NCBI GenBank assembly: GCA_022360735.1
Contig: JAKSCF010000440.1
Span: 1 to 17,588, forward strand
Reading direction: 5' to 3'
DNA length: 17,588 nt
DNA from: Clostridia bacterium
GTDB taxonomy: Bacteria > Bacillota_A > Clostridia > Peptostreptococcales > JAAYPU01
Position numbers and translations under genes: made by a program. The notes below the pieces were generated by a model that ran no database searches, was not told the origin of the DNA, and was given only the letters and a program-made list of their open reading frames with translations. Below are positions 6,976 to 13,885 of the stretch, piece after piece; position 1 is the first letter of the stretch, and each line of letters begins with the position of its first letter.

Positions 6976-7009
6976 CCCATAGAGCAAATAAAATTATTCA
7001 CTCTATGGG
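6976..7009 (-). promoter_or_regulatory. Hairpin between dctP and dctQ
   Basis: CCCATAGAG (6976-6984) and CTCTATGGG (7001-7009) are a perfect 9-bp inverted repeat that starts 6 nt after the dctP stop, with further AT pairing possible inside. No U-run follows on the minus strand, so read-through is expected. In transport operons such hairpins commonly protect the 3' end of the binding-protein message, or attenuate, so that the binding protein is made in excess of the permease; that role is inferred here. Confidence 0.6.
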
Positions 7010-7015
7010 CCAAGA

Positions 7016-8032
7016 TTACTTAGTTGCATTTAAGAATACTTTAACAATTTCTTCTCCTGCTTTTTCCTTGACTTGGTCATATAATGGCATTAGTTTTTCT
7101 TTAAATAAATCTTTTTCTTCGTTTGTTAGGTCTAACACCTCTATACCTGCTTCTTTTATAGCTGCTTCAGCCTCTACATCTTTTTCACTTGCAGCAGTTC
7201 TTTGATAGCTCGTTGCTTCTAAAATGGCCTCATCCATAATTGCTTTGTGTTCTTCCGATAATCCCTCATAAAATTCTTTGTTGCATATTATAACATAGGG
7301 GGTATAAATATGCTGTGTCTTACTAATATAATCTTGCACCTCATAAAATTTATTTGAATAAATCAATTCAAAAGGATTTTCTTGTCCATCAACTGTTTTT
7401 TGTTGTAAAGCTGTAAACAATTCACCAAAAGACATTGGCGTTGGATTAGCACCTAACATTGTCCATGCAGCTAAGTGAATATCATTTTCCATAGTTCTTA
7501 TTTTCAGACCTTGTAAATCATCGGGCGTTCTTACAGCTACTTTACTATTTGTAAGATTTCTAAATCCATTTTCCATAAATGATAATCCTTTAATATCATA
7601 ACTTTCTAAGCTTTTTAGAAGTGTTTGTCCGGCTTCACCGTCTAATACATCGTAAACTTGCGCTCTATCTTTAAATAAAAACGGAATGTCCAATACATAA
7701 AATTCCTTATTAAAAGAAGAAACCGGTGCGGATGATGGCGATGACATAGTTACGTTACCCATCTGCACTGCTTCAATTAACTCACGGTCTCCCCCAAGTT
7801 GCCCGGCAGGAAAAATCTTAATTTCGATTTGTCCACCTGTTTTTTCTTCAACTATCTCTTTAAATTTTAACCAACCTTGGTGAATAGCAGTATTCTCGTT
7901 AAGACCATGGGCCGCTTTTATAGTAATCTTCTCAGGCACTTCATCACCCGCTCCAGCGTCATCATTCCCACAAGCAGCCAACATTGAACATGCCAAAACC
8001 AGACATAGTATAATCGTTAATATTTTTTTCAT
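7016..8032 (-). CDS. dctP: TRAP transporter solute-binding lipoprotein (DctP)
   Basis: The protein is 338 aa. A lipoprotein signal peptide covers residues 1-20, with lipobox LAAC and lipid-anchored Cys21, as expected for a Gram-positive TRAP binding protein on the outer face of the membrane. The DctP fold follows: IKAAHGLNENTAIHQG, the GQLGGDRELIEAVQMG region, GFRNLTNSK (Arg158), LKIRTMEN (Arg179, the position that normally salt-bridges the substrate carboxylate) and VDGQENP. This predicts an organic-acid ligand. ATG at 8032 follows GGGAGG at 10-nt spacing. It is the first gene of the operon, about 320 nt after the predicted transcription start. Confidence 0.95.
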   Translation of the reverse strand: MKKILTIILCLVLACSMLAACGNDDAGAGDEVPEKITIKAAHGLNENTAIHQGWLKFKEIVEEKTGGQIEIKIFPAGQLGGDRELIEAVQMGNVTMSSPSSAPVSSFNKEFYVLDIPFLFKDRAQVYDVLDGEAGQTLLKSLESYDIKGLSFMENGFRNLTNSKVAVRTPDDLQGLKIRTMENDIHLAAWTMLGANPTPMSFGELFTALQQKTVDGQENPFELIYSNKFYEVQDYISKTQHIYTPYVIICNKEFYEGLSEEHKAIMDEAILEATSYQRTAASEKDVEAEAAIKEAGIEVLDLTNEEKDLFKEKLMPLYDQVKEKAGEEIVKVFLNATK

Positions 8033-8358
8033 AAATTTTTCCTCCCTGTCTTCGAACTATAATAGAACATAAAATCATATAGTTTTATTTAAGTAAAAAA
8101 TCTTAATAACACAGACAAGTATATATCGATCCCCCCTTTTTCAATTGCCTGTGACATTATTGTCCATATCATTAAATATTAATCATTTAATTTTTTAGTT
8201 ATATCCAATCAAATATATATTAACAGCCCAATTACATTGAGTGTCTTAATCAAACCGTCTCTGTTTGGAATAAAATACAAGTGTAAACATATCCGGGCCT
8301 TCATATAATCTTGCATCCTTCAAATATACGATCATTAGTGTTCAGTTTCTATAACAAG

Positions 8359-8387
8359 AGTATCACATAAATAATGTCGAATGTCAA
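8359..8387 (-). promoter_or_regulatory. Sigma-A promoter of the TRAP operon
   Basis: On the minus strand TTGACA (8387-8382) is followed by 17 bases and GATACT (8364-8359). It lies downstream of the IclR-gene terminator, so the operon is transcribed on its own. Transcription would begin near 8352, giving a leader of about 320 nt. Confidence 0.65.
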
Positions 8388-8421
8388 CACGAATCAAAAT
8401 ATAGTTTTTCATTTTTAAGTA

Positions 8422-8465
8422 TTTCAAATTTCAATTTCATATATTTTTTTTATGTGTATTTGAAA
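8422..8465. promoter_or_regulatory. Inverted repeat upstream of the TRAP promoter (possible regulator site)
   Basis: TTTCAAAT (8422-8429) and ATTTGAAA (8458-8465) are inverted copies with 28 bases between, about 35-80 bases upstream of the -35 box. The left copy is part of a direct repeat ATTTCAAATTTCAATTTCAT. The position suits activation or repression by the neighbouring IclR-type protein, but AT-rich repeats also arise by chance. Confidence 0.25.
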
Positions 8466-8468
8466 AAA

Positions 8469-8508
8469 ATGCATAAAAAAACCTCTGATGCAACAGCATT
8501 CAGAGGTT
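8469..8508 (-). terminator. Intrinsic terminator of the IclR-type gene
   Basis: On the minus strand AACCTCTGAATGC, a TGTT loop and GCATCAGAGGTT form a 12-bp stem with one bulged base (8508-8480), followed directly by a run of seven T. It lies about 200 nt after the stop codon of the regulator gene and before the TRAP promoter. Confidence 0.85.
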
Positions 8509-8704
8509 GATTACAAGTATTTTTTGTAATTTAAAGGAAATATTCATTTCATAGTTCATTTATTTTTCTACAAATCTTCAAAGAAAACAAAAATTAACTT
8601 TTTCAAAATAACTCCATTTTATTTCAATTTAATACTGATTAGTGTTTATATTTTTGGTAAGATTCTTTCAGAATCCCTTAATTTATTAAGGTAAAATGAT
8701 CTTG

Positions 8705-9472
8705 TTATAAATCTTTTTTTATTCTAATCGCCATATCAAGCAGCGCTTCCTTTATTTTTTCCTCCCTTTCTCCATCCAGACGTATAGTAGGTACCGGCAT
8801 ACTAATAGCACCGATTATTCTGCCTCCTAGTGATTCTGCCCTAACAGGAACAGAAAAACATTTTATCCCTAAATTAAACTCTTCGTTGTCAACAGTATAT
8901 CCTCTTTCTTTCGCTACACGCAAATCTTCTAAAAGGTCTTCTTTGGTTAGAATTGTTTTTTCAGTTAATTGTTCGAATGTAGAAGCGAAGATTTCATTCA
9001 ATTCTTTCTTAGTCATATCCAAAACCAACGATTTGCCTAAACTGGTACAATAGCAAGGATAAATATCTCGACCGGTAAATGCAGGTCTAAGAATATGTTT
9101 GGAATCAATTTTTTTTAAATAAACAGCCTTATCATTTACACGAATGGCAAAATTTGTAGTTTCATTAAATTTTTCATTAAGTTCGGTCATATATTTAGTT
9201 ATGACTTCCACCTCATCATTTAGTTCGCTGCTCTTTTCATTAATCTTAAGCAAATGCAATCCTAATTTATACTTCTTTGTTTCTAGATTCTGAACCAGAT
9301 ACCCTTTATCATCTAAGGTTGTTACCATTCTATACACGGTACTTTCAGGCAAATCTAATCTTTCACTAATTTCCATAATCCCTATTTCATCTTTAGCATT
9401 AGTAAAGCATTCTAAGATATCCAGCCCTTTACTCAGAGCTTGTACTTTAGGTTTGAATCCATCCTTTTCCAT
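8705..9472 (-). CDS. IclR-family transcriptional regulator
   Basis: The protein is 255 aa, typical for the family. Residues about 8-75 form the winged helix-turn-helix (VQALSKGLDILECF, then MEISERLDLPESTVYRMVTTLDDKGYLV, then the wing YKLGLHLL). The rest is the IclR effector-binding domain, with LRPAFTGRDIYPCYCTSLGKSLVLDM (about 127-152), ERGYTVDNEEFNLGIKCFSVPV and GGRIIGAISMPVP. ATG at 9472 follows AAGGAGAGATAAA. IclR proteins bind small organic acids or sugar-acid breakdown products. Its position upstream of the TRAP operon, on the same strand, makes it the likely regulator of that operon; its own terminator separates the transcripts. Confidence 0.93.
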   Translation of the reverse strand: MEKDGFKPKVQALSKGLDILECFTNAKDEIGIMEISERLDLPESTVYRMVTTLDDKGYLVQNLETKKYKLGLHLLKINEKSSELNDEVEVITKYMTELNEKFNETTNFAIRVNDKAVYLKKIDSKHILRPAFTGRDIYPCYCTSLGKSLVLDMTKKELNEIFASTFEQLTEKTILTKEDLLEDLRVAKERGYTVDNEEFNLGIKCFSVPVRAESLGGRIIGAISMPVPTIRLDGEREEKIKEALLDMAIRIKKDL

Positions 9473-9787
9473 TTTATCTCTCCTTAATTAATCTCAATCT
9501 ACTGCCTAAATCAAATATCCCTTTAAACCTATATAGTCAATTTCATTAATCTGTCACTTGAAAGTTAAAATCAACTCACACATCTTAGAGTTAATAAAAA
9601 CCGATACTTCATTGAATATTTAAAAAACAATATAAAATTCACGTTATTATATCATAATGGTATTAAATTGTACATTTTTTTTTAATATTAACGTAATCTT
9701 ATTCATTATTTAAATTAATTTATGCCCCATAATGAAATTTTATATTCTCTATTTTGAAATATGTATGTCGATTTTTTATCAAAACTA
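9473..9787. other. Intergenic region upstream of the IclR-type gene
   Basis: No gene is seen in this AT-rich stretch of about 315 bases. On the minus strand two weak promoter candidates are visible: TGATATAAT (9654-9646, an extended -10) without a clear -35, and TTGACT (9540-9535) with 17 bases before TATTTG. Neither is decisive. TTTCA (9541-9545) and TTGAAA (9558-9563) form a weak inverted repeat close to the second candidate. Confidence 0.4.
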
Positions 9788-9824
9788 TTAAAAATCTCCC
9801 TCCAGCATACACCGGAAGGAGATT
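9788..9824 (-). terminator. Intrinsic terminator of the citrate synthase gene
   Basis: On the minus strand AATCTCCTTCCGG (9824-9812), a TGTATG loop and CTGGAGGGAGATT (9805-9793) form a 13-bp stem with two G-U pairs, followed by TTTTTAATAG. It lies about 33 nt after the citrate synthase stop codon. Confidence 0.88.
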
Positions 9825-9856
9825 AAAAATTGTTCCTTTTACTTTCTGTTGTTTAT

Positions 9857-11227
9857 TTACCTGTCTTCTATATTAATAAAATCTACTGGATTCTTAACAT
9901 TTTTGTATGCAGGTCTCATAATTCTTCCGCCCGCTACCAGTTCTTCTATTCTATGTGCGCACCAACCGGAAATTCTAGCAGCCGCAAAAATAGGTGTACA
10001 AAGTTCTATTGGAATATTTAATGCATTATAGATAAAGCCGGAATACAAATCAACATTGGCAGAGATTACTTTGTCACTTCCTCGTATTTCTCTAAATAAA
10101 TCCGGTACACGTGTTTCAATAAAATCAAATAACATAAAATCTTCAAGCAGTCCTTTTTCTTCTGCAAGCCTTCTGGCCATATCCTTTAATAAAGTTGCTC
10201 TTGGATCAGAAAGCGTATAGACAGCGTGTCCCATACCATATACCAGCCCTGTTCTGTCATATGTTTCGCCTTTTAAAATTTTAACCAAATAATCTTCCAA
10301 ATCTATATGGTTACCGGTATCTTTTACATTGGACTTGATATCAGATATCATGTCTAAAACTGCCATATTGGCGCCCCCATGCTTTGGCCCTTTTAATGAG
10401 CATACTGCTGATGAAACAGCTGAGTAAGTATCTGTTCCGGATGATGAGATAACATGAGTTGCAAATGCTGAGTTATTTCCACCGCCGTGCTCAGCATGAA
10501 GTATCATAGCTAAATCCAATAACACTGCTTCTAACTGCGTATATTCACTATTTGGTCTTATTAAATGCAATATATTTTCTGATGTACTCAGTTGGGGGTC
10601 CGGATAATGTATGTGTAAACTTCCATTATCATAGTATCGAGATTTGGCATGATACCCATAAGCAATCAATGCAGGGAATCTTGCAATCAGTTGTATGGAT
10701 TGCCTTAAAACATTTTTAATAGACGTATCATCGGGATTGGGATCAAATGAATATAGAGCCAGTACACTTCTTGCCAGCTTATTCATAATATCTTTACTTG
10801 GAACTGTGAAAATCATATCATTGATAAAGCCATTTGGTACATCTCTGTTTTCACCTAATATTTTTTTAAATACCTCTAATTCTTCTTTATTAGGCAGTTC
10901 TCCAAAAAGGAGCAGATAGCTCGTTTCTTCATACCCATATCGATTCTCTTTTAAGCAGGAATTCACAATATCCTCTACATCTATCCCTCGATATAGCAAT
11001 CGTCCTTGGGCAGGCACTTTGATACCATTTTCAACCTGATATCCTTGTACATCTCCAATGTGTGTCAGGCCGACCAATACGCCGGTCCCATTGCTGTTCC
11101 TTAATCCCCTCTTAACATCATATTGATTATAAAAAGACTTATCAATTACGTTGTTCTGATATAATTTATCACATAATTTTGAAATGAATTCTTCTTGTTC
11201 ATTGTATAATTCTTCTACCATTAGCAT
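9857..11227 (-). CDS. gltA: Citrate synthase (citrate/2-methylcitrate synthase family)
   Basis: The protein is 456 aa. The three catalytic residues of the family are present: His247 in ILHAEHGGGNNSAF, His334 in YGMGHAVYTLSDPRA and Asp393 in NVDLYSG. The substrate-contacting stretch GRLLYRGIDVEDI is near residue 76, and the C-terminal RISGWCAHRIEEL is also typical. The enzyme condenses oxaloacetate with acetyl-CoA to citrate in the cytoplasm and feeds 2-oxoglutarate and glutamate synthesis in an anaerobe. The N-terminal extension of about 35 residues before the core matches a long clostridial form. ATG at 11227 is preferred over ATG 11221 because AAGGAGG ends 9 nt before it. A 2-methylcitrate synthase cannot be excluded from sequence alone. 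The gene has its own promoter and terminator. Confidence 0.93.
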   Translation of the reverse strand: MLMVEELYNEQEEFISKLCDKLYQNNVIDKSFYNQYDVKRGLRNSNGTGVLVGLTHIGDVQGYQVENGIKVPAQGRLLYRGIDVEDIVNSCLKENRYGYEETSYLLLFGELPNKEELEVFKKILGENRDVPNGFINDMIFTVPSKDIMNKLARSVLALYSFDPNPDDTSIKNVLRQSIQLIARFPALIAYGYHAKSRYYDNGSLHIHYPDPQLSTSENILHLIRPNSEYTQLEAVLLDLAMILHAEHGGGNNSAFATHVISSSGTDTYSAVSSAVCSLKGPKHGGANMAVLDMISDIKSNVKDTGNHIDLEDYLVKILKGETYDRTGLVYGMGHAVYTLSDPRATLLKDMARRLAEEKGLLEDFMLFDFIETRVPDLFREIRGSDKVISANVDLYSGFIYNALNIPIELCTPIFAAARISGWCAHRIEELVAGGRIMRPAYKNVKNPVDFINIEDR

Positions 11228-11252
11228 ATTTAAAATCCTCCTTATGTAAAAT

Positions 11253-11281
11253 ACAGATATATTCCAGAAGAATATATCTGT
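11253..11281 (-). promoter_or_regulatory. Perfect inverted repeat in the citrate synthase leader
   Basis: ACAGATATATTC (11253-11264), a 5-base spacer CAGAA and GAATATATCTGT (11270-11281) form a perfect 12-bp inverted repeat. It lies at about +33 to +61 of the predicted transcript and ends some 10 nt before the ribosome binding site. No U-run follows, so it is better read as a repressor operator (roadblock) or an mRNA hairpin than as a terminator. Confidence 0.65.
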
Positions 11282-11320
11282 TTCAATGCTTTACCATGAA
11301 AAGGAACTGTTGTGATTAAT

Positions 11321-11349
11321 ATTGTATACATTTATACCATCTTTGTCAA
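11321..11349 (-). promoter_or_regulatory. Sigma-A promoter of the citrate synthase gene
   Basis: On the minus strand TTGACA (11349-11344), 17 bases, then TACAAT (11326-11321). The start would be near 11314, giving a leader of about 87 nt that contains the 11253-11281 inverted repeat. Confidence 0.75.
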
Positions 11350-11377
11350 TATCCTCTTCCAGTAAATTTGTGGTGCT

Positions 11378-11401
11378 ATAATTTTTTTTAAAAAAAATTA
11401 T
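11378..11401. repeat. Perfect 24-bp A/T palindrome (ATAA-T8-A8-TTAT)
   Basis: ATAA, eight T, eight A and TTAT read identically on both strands. It lies 14 nt after the stop codon of the 92-aa gene and before the citrate synthase promoter. It could act as a weak terminator or as UP-element-like DNA for that promoter, or it may be only a low-complexity tract. Confidence 0.45.
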
Positions 11402-11414
11402 TTCTTTTTTAAGC

Positions 11415-11693
11415 TTATGATTTGGATAATATATCTATTATTTTATCAAATCTTGCTTTTTGTTCGCCGTTTAGCATAGGTCTAATTTCTTTAATAACTT
11501 TCATTTGTCTCTGGAATGAAGCTGGATCTTTAAACAAAGTTGATTTTAGATTTTGCAGCTCTCTTAGGATTTCATCTTCCCCTTTATTGTTATATTTTTT
11601 AGCAGCATCCTCTACTCTTTTTATTTTTTCAGGATTATTTATTCCCAGTGCTTCTGCAAGCTGTATCAATTTGTCTCTGTTAATATCTGACAT
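11415..11693 (-). CDS. Small helical protein of unknown function (92 aa)
   Basis: ATG at 11693 follows TAGGAGGTTGAATA, a strong ribosome binding site, which supports a real gene. The product is highly charged and predicted all-helical, with no signal or membrane segment. It has a helix-capping motif INNPEKIKRVEDAAKKY and ends in IRPMLNGEQKARFDKIIDIL. That C-terminal shape, a helix with LxxEQ followed by a basic/acidic pair, recalls small clostridial proteins without known function. It is divergent from the 201-aa gene, and both begin MSD. A shared control region lies between them. Function unknown. Confidence 0.82.
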   Translation of the reverse strand: MSDINRDKLIQLAEALGINNPEKIKRVEDAAKKYNNKGEDEILRELQNLKSTLFKDPASFQRQMKVIKEIRPMLNGEQKARFDKIIDILSKS

Positions 11694-11713
11694 TATTCAA
11701 CCTCCTATTGACC

Positions 11714-11727
11714 TCTTTATATAAAGA
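11714..11727. promoter_or_regulatory. 14-bp palindrome before the 92-aa gene
   Basis: TCTTTATATAAAGA is a perfect palindrome just upstream of the 92-aa gene's ribosome binding site. It may be an operator, or it may be chance in AT-rich DNA. Confidence 0.25.
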
Positions 11728-11808
11728 TATTTCCTTATTACAAAAATATGCTGATAACTTAGTTTTGTGACTGGCACATTATTGAAATTTATTCATATTA
11801 TATTATGG

Positions 11809-11845
11809 TAGGTGGTATGTGATATAGCTAGGCATATACCACCTA
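11809..11845. promoter_or_regulatory. 13-bp inverted repeat between the divergent small genes
   Basis: TAGGTGGTATGTG (11809-11821) and CATATACCACCTA (11833-11845) pair over 13 bp with one G-U, around an 11-base loop. No T-run follows on either strand, so it is not a terminator. It lies about 50 nt before the 201-aa start and could be an operator or a leader hairpin. Its GC-containing core stands out from the AT-rich surroundings. Confidence 0.5.
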
Positions 11846-11897
11846 AGAATATGGACCAATACATATGTTGACTTTTGGTCCTTTAGGGAGGTTGAAT

Positions 11898-12503
11898 ATG
11901 AGCGATTTTGATAAAAACGAAGTGATTGAACTTAGCAGCAATGATTATAAAAAAGAAAGCACCAGTTTGGGTTTTGGAAATATAGTTCCTCTTATCATTC
12001 CACTTGCAGTGGTATATTCTTCAAGCAAAGGCAAAAATAAAACAAATAATAGTGACATTTCATCCGATTCTTTGCCGGAAAAAAAAGATTTCGAGATTAT
12101 TGAAAAATCAGAGCAATTAGTTGGAACGCTTACAAATGCTATAGATATTATGAAGAAAGTTAATAAAATTAACAGTATCAGAACGTCTTCAGGCGGCCTG
12201 GGCAGTGTTGAAGGCATTCACGAAGCTTTTTCGGTATTTAAAGATTTATTTTCAGACTCTACCCATATAGATCGTATCAATAGTCTTGAAAGTACTATAA
12301 CAACTATCAAAAAGTTTTCAGATGTAAGAAAAATTCTTGATACAGCTACATCCGCCGACACATCGTCTGTTGAAAAAAGTGTCGTTAAGACATCTTCAAA
12401 ACCAATGCTTTCTTCAGAAGAAAGTAATGAGAGCATGAATGGTTTAGAAAAAATTGTAAAAATGGCAAATATCATTTCAAGTTTATCTAAAGAAATGCAG
12501 TAA
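11898..12503 (+). CDS. Protein of unknown function with one hydrophobic segment (201 aa)
   Basis: The start is ATG 11898, preceded by AGGGAGG at 11885-11891. An upstream in-frame ATG at 11865 would put the ribosome binding site inside the gene and is rejected. The protein is Ser/Lys/Asp-rich. A single hydrophobic segment lies at about 24-41 (GFGNIVPLIIPLAVVY), perhaps a membrane anchor or buried helix. A disordered, charged linker follows (about 42-65), then helical regions (SEQLVGTLTNAIDIMKKVNK and others) and a C-terminal helix LEKIVKMANIISSLSKEM. I do not recognise a family. It is divergent from the 92-aa gene and appears to be a single-gene unit ending in a terminator. Confidence 0.78.
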   Translation: MSDFDKNEVIELSSNDYKKESTSLGFGNIVPLIIPLAVVYSSSKGKNKTNNSDISSDSLPEKKDFEIIEKSEQLVGTLTNAIDIMKKVNKINSIRTSSGGLGSVEGIHEAFSVFKDLFSDSTHIDRINSLESTITTIKKFSDVRKILDTATSADTSSVEKSVVKTSSKPMLSSEESNESMNGLEKIVKMANIISSLSKEMQ

Positions 12504-12547
12504 TACTTAGGAAAATTTCATATGAAATAAAAATAGTAGGAATTGAA

Positions 12548-12605
12548 AAAGGGAATTGTACATATTAAGTTTTGAATATTTATAATTCCTTTATTTTTTT
12601 TATTA
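12548..12605 (+). terminator. Terminator after the 201-aa gene
   Basis: AAAGGGAATT (12548-12557) pairs with AATTCCTTT (12584-12592) with one bulged G. An inner ATATT/AATAT stem extends it, and TTTATTTTTTTTATT follows. It starts 45 nt after the stop codon. Confidence 0.6.
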
Positions 12606-12682
12606 TATCATAATGCAAAGAATACTACCTTAATATATATTAAAAAAACAAGCTATTTTACATTTTATTCTTCCCTATTAAT

Positions 12683-12707
12683 AAGGATGCGGCAGTGCCG
12701 TATCCTT
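12683..12707. terminator. Terminator-like hairpin, direction unclear
   Basis: AAGGATGCGG (12683-12692), loop CAGTG and CCGTATCCTT (12698-12707) form a 10-bp stem with one G-U. Only weak T-rich sequence follows (CTATTATTTG on the plus strand). It could be a second terminator after the 201-aa gene or an insulator before the aldolase. Confidence 0.45.
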
Positions 12708-12834
12708 CTATTATTTGTACTTATTTGTTTTTTGTATTTTGCACCTGCTTTGATATTCAAATAACTATAAGCCAACAAGTCTTTAAACTTTTTTATTTTT
12801 TTTCAATTTGCTATATGTATTATTTTTATATTTT

Positions 12835-12842
12835 GATATAAT
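12835..12842 (+). promoter_or_regulatory. Extended -10 promoter of the aldolase gene
   Basis: TGATATAAT (TG at 12834-12835, TATAAT at 12837-12842) is a consensus extended -10. No good -35 lies 16-18 bases upstream, which an extended -10 can compensate for. Transcription would begin near 12849, a few bases before the structured element. Confidence 0.55.
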
Positions 12843-12856
12843 ATAAATCAAAATAA

Positions 12857-12915
12857 CTAACCTATGATCGGGCCCATTTTGGCCTGCGAGGGACCTTAGC
12901 TGGACCCACGGTTAG
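12857..12915 (+). ncRNA. Candidate structured 5' leader element of the aldolase mRNA
   Basis: CTAACC (12857-12862) and GGTTAG (12910-12915) can close a 59-nt domain. Inside is an unusually GC-rich core against AT-rich flanks: GGGCCC (12870-12875), GGCC (12881-12884), GGGACC (12890-12895) and GGACCC (12902-12907). GGGCCC/GGACCC and GGCCT/GGGACC can pair with a central C-A mismatch each. The element sits at the very 5' end of the predicted transcript, with the ribosome binding site (AAGGAGGT, 12941-12948) 25 nt after it. I do not recognise a known riboswitch or ribozyme class. Confidence 0.45.
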
Positions 12916-12955
12916 ATAATTGAAATATTAAGGAGAAAACAAGGAGGTAGTTATT

Positions 12956-13885
12956 ATGGCTTTGATTACATCAAAGGAAATGTTCAACAAAGCAATTCGC
13001 AGTAATTTTGCAGTAGGTGCATTTAATGTTAACAACATGGAAATCATACAAGGTATTGTTGATGCTGCTAAAATCGAAAACGCACCTTTAATCTTACAAG
13101 TTTCTGCAGGAGCAAGAAAATATGCTAAGCCATCATACTTAGTAAAGTTAGTAGAGGCTGCAATGGAGGATTCAGGTTTAGATATCGTTCTCCATTTGGA
13201 CCACGGTGAAGATTTTGAAATATGTAAAAAATGTGTAGATGATGGTTTTACATCCGTTATGATAGACGGTTCAAAATATCCATTAGAGCAAAATATTGAA
13301 TTAACAAAGAGAGTCGTAGACTATGCACACTCTAAAGGTGTTGTGGTAGAAGCTGAGCTTGGAAAACTTGCAGGTGTTGAAGATGATGTAAATGTTAGTG
13401 CTAAAGATGCTACATACACGGTTCCTGAGGAAGCAGCAGAATTCGTAGAAAAAACAGGTGTTGATTCTCTTGCAATTGCAATTGGAACCAGTCATGGTGC
13501 TTACAAGTTCAAAGGAGAGCCAAAATTAGATTTTGAAAGATTGAAAAAAATATCTGATATTATTCCAAACACACCGCTTGTTCTTCATGGCGCTTCAACT
13601 GTATTACCTGAATTCGTAGCAATGTGTAACCAATATGGCGGCAACATCCCCGGCGCTCAAGGTGTTCCTGAAGAGATGATTACTGAAGCTGCAAAATATA
13701 ATATCGCTAAAGTCAATATCGATACAGATTTAAGATTAGCTATGACAGCAGCTATCAGAAAAGTATTTACCGAGAATCCTTCTGAATTTGATCCAAGAAA
13801 ATATTTAGGACCAGGTAGAGCTGCCATTCAAGAAATGGTACAACATAAAATTAAAAATGTATTAAATGCTAGTAATCAAGCTTAA
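12956..13885 (+). CDS. fba: Class II fructose-1,6-bisphosphate aldolase
   Basis: The protein is 309 aa. Class II signatures are clear: HLDHG with Asp82 (catalytic) and His83 (Zn ligand), VEAELGKLAG with Glu134, AIGTSHGAYK with His180 (Zn), LVLHGAS with His211 (Zn), and the phosphate-binding VNIDTDLRLA. It cleaves fructose-1,6-bisphosphate to glyceraldehyde-3-phosphate and dihydroxyacetone phosphate in glycolysis, and makes it in gluconeogenesis. ATG at 12956 follows AAGGAGGT at 8-nt spacing. The related tagatose-bisphosphate aldolases are close in sequence, so the substrate is probable rather than certain. A possibly regulatory structured leader precedes it, and the Nudix gene follows after 73 nt without a terminator. 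Confidence 0.94.
   Translation: MALITSKEMFNKAIRSNFAVGAFNVNNMEIIQGIVDAAKIENAPLILQVSAGARKYAKPSYLVKLVEAAMEDSGLDIVLHLDHGEDFEICKKCVDDGFTSVMIDGSKYPLEQNIELTKRVVDYAHSKGVVVEAELGKLAGVEDDVNVSAKDATYTVPEEAAEFVEKTGVDSLAIAIGTSHGAYKFKGEPKLDFERLKKISDIIPNTPLVLHGASTVLPEFVAMCNQYGGNIPGAQGVPEEMITEAAKYNIAKVNIDTDLRLAMTAAIRKVFTENPSEFDPRKYLGPGRAAIQEMVQHKIKNVLNASNQA

Larger units (their letters stand above)
8033..8704. other. Intergenic region between dctP and the IclR-type regulator
   Basis: No gene is supported in these 672 bases. From right to left it holds two short hairpins of no clear function (8661-8675 and 8676-8691), the IclR-gene terminator (8475-8508), an inverted repeat TTTCAAAT/ATTTGAAA (8422-8429 and 8458-8465), the TRAP promoter (8359-8387), and a long AT-rich dctP leader. 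The leader contains only weak pairings, for example AACTATA/TATAGTT at 8055-8084. Confidence 0.65.
12504..12955. other. Intergenic region between the 201-aa gene and the aldolase
   Basis: No gene is seen in these 452 bases. The region holds a terminator for the 201-aa gene (12548-12605), a GC-rich hairpin (12683-12707), an AT-rich gap, the aldolase promoter (-10 at 12837-12842) and a structured aldolase leader (12857-12915). Confidence 0.65.

Noticed and set aside
11865..11897. Upstream ATG for the 201-aa protein
   Set aside because: It would place AGGGAGG inside the coding region; ATG 11898 follows that site at proper distance.
12857..12915. T-box, c-di-GMP, ZTP, preQ1 or fluoride riboswitch upstream of fba
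   Set aside because: Conserved sequence cores of these classes are not present; kept only as an unclassified structured element.
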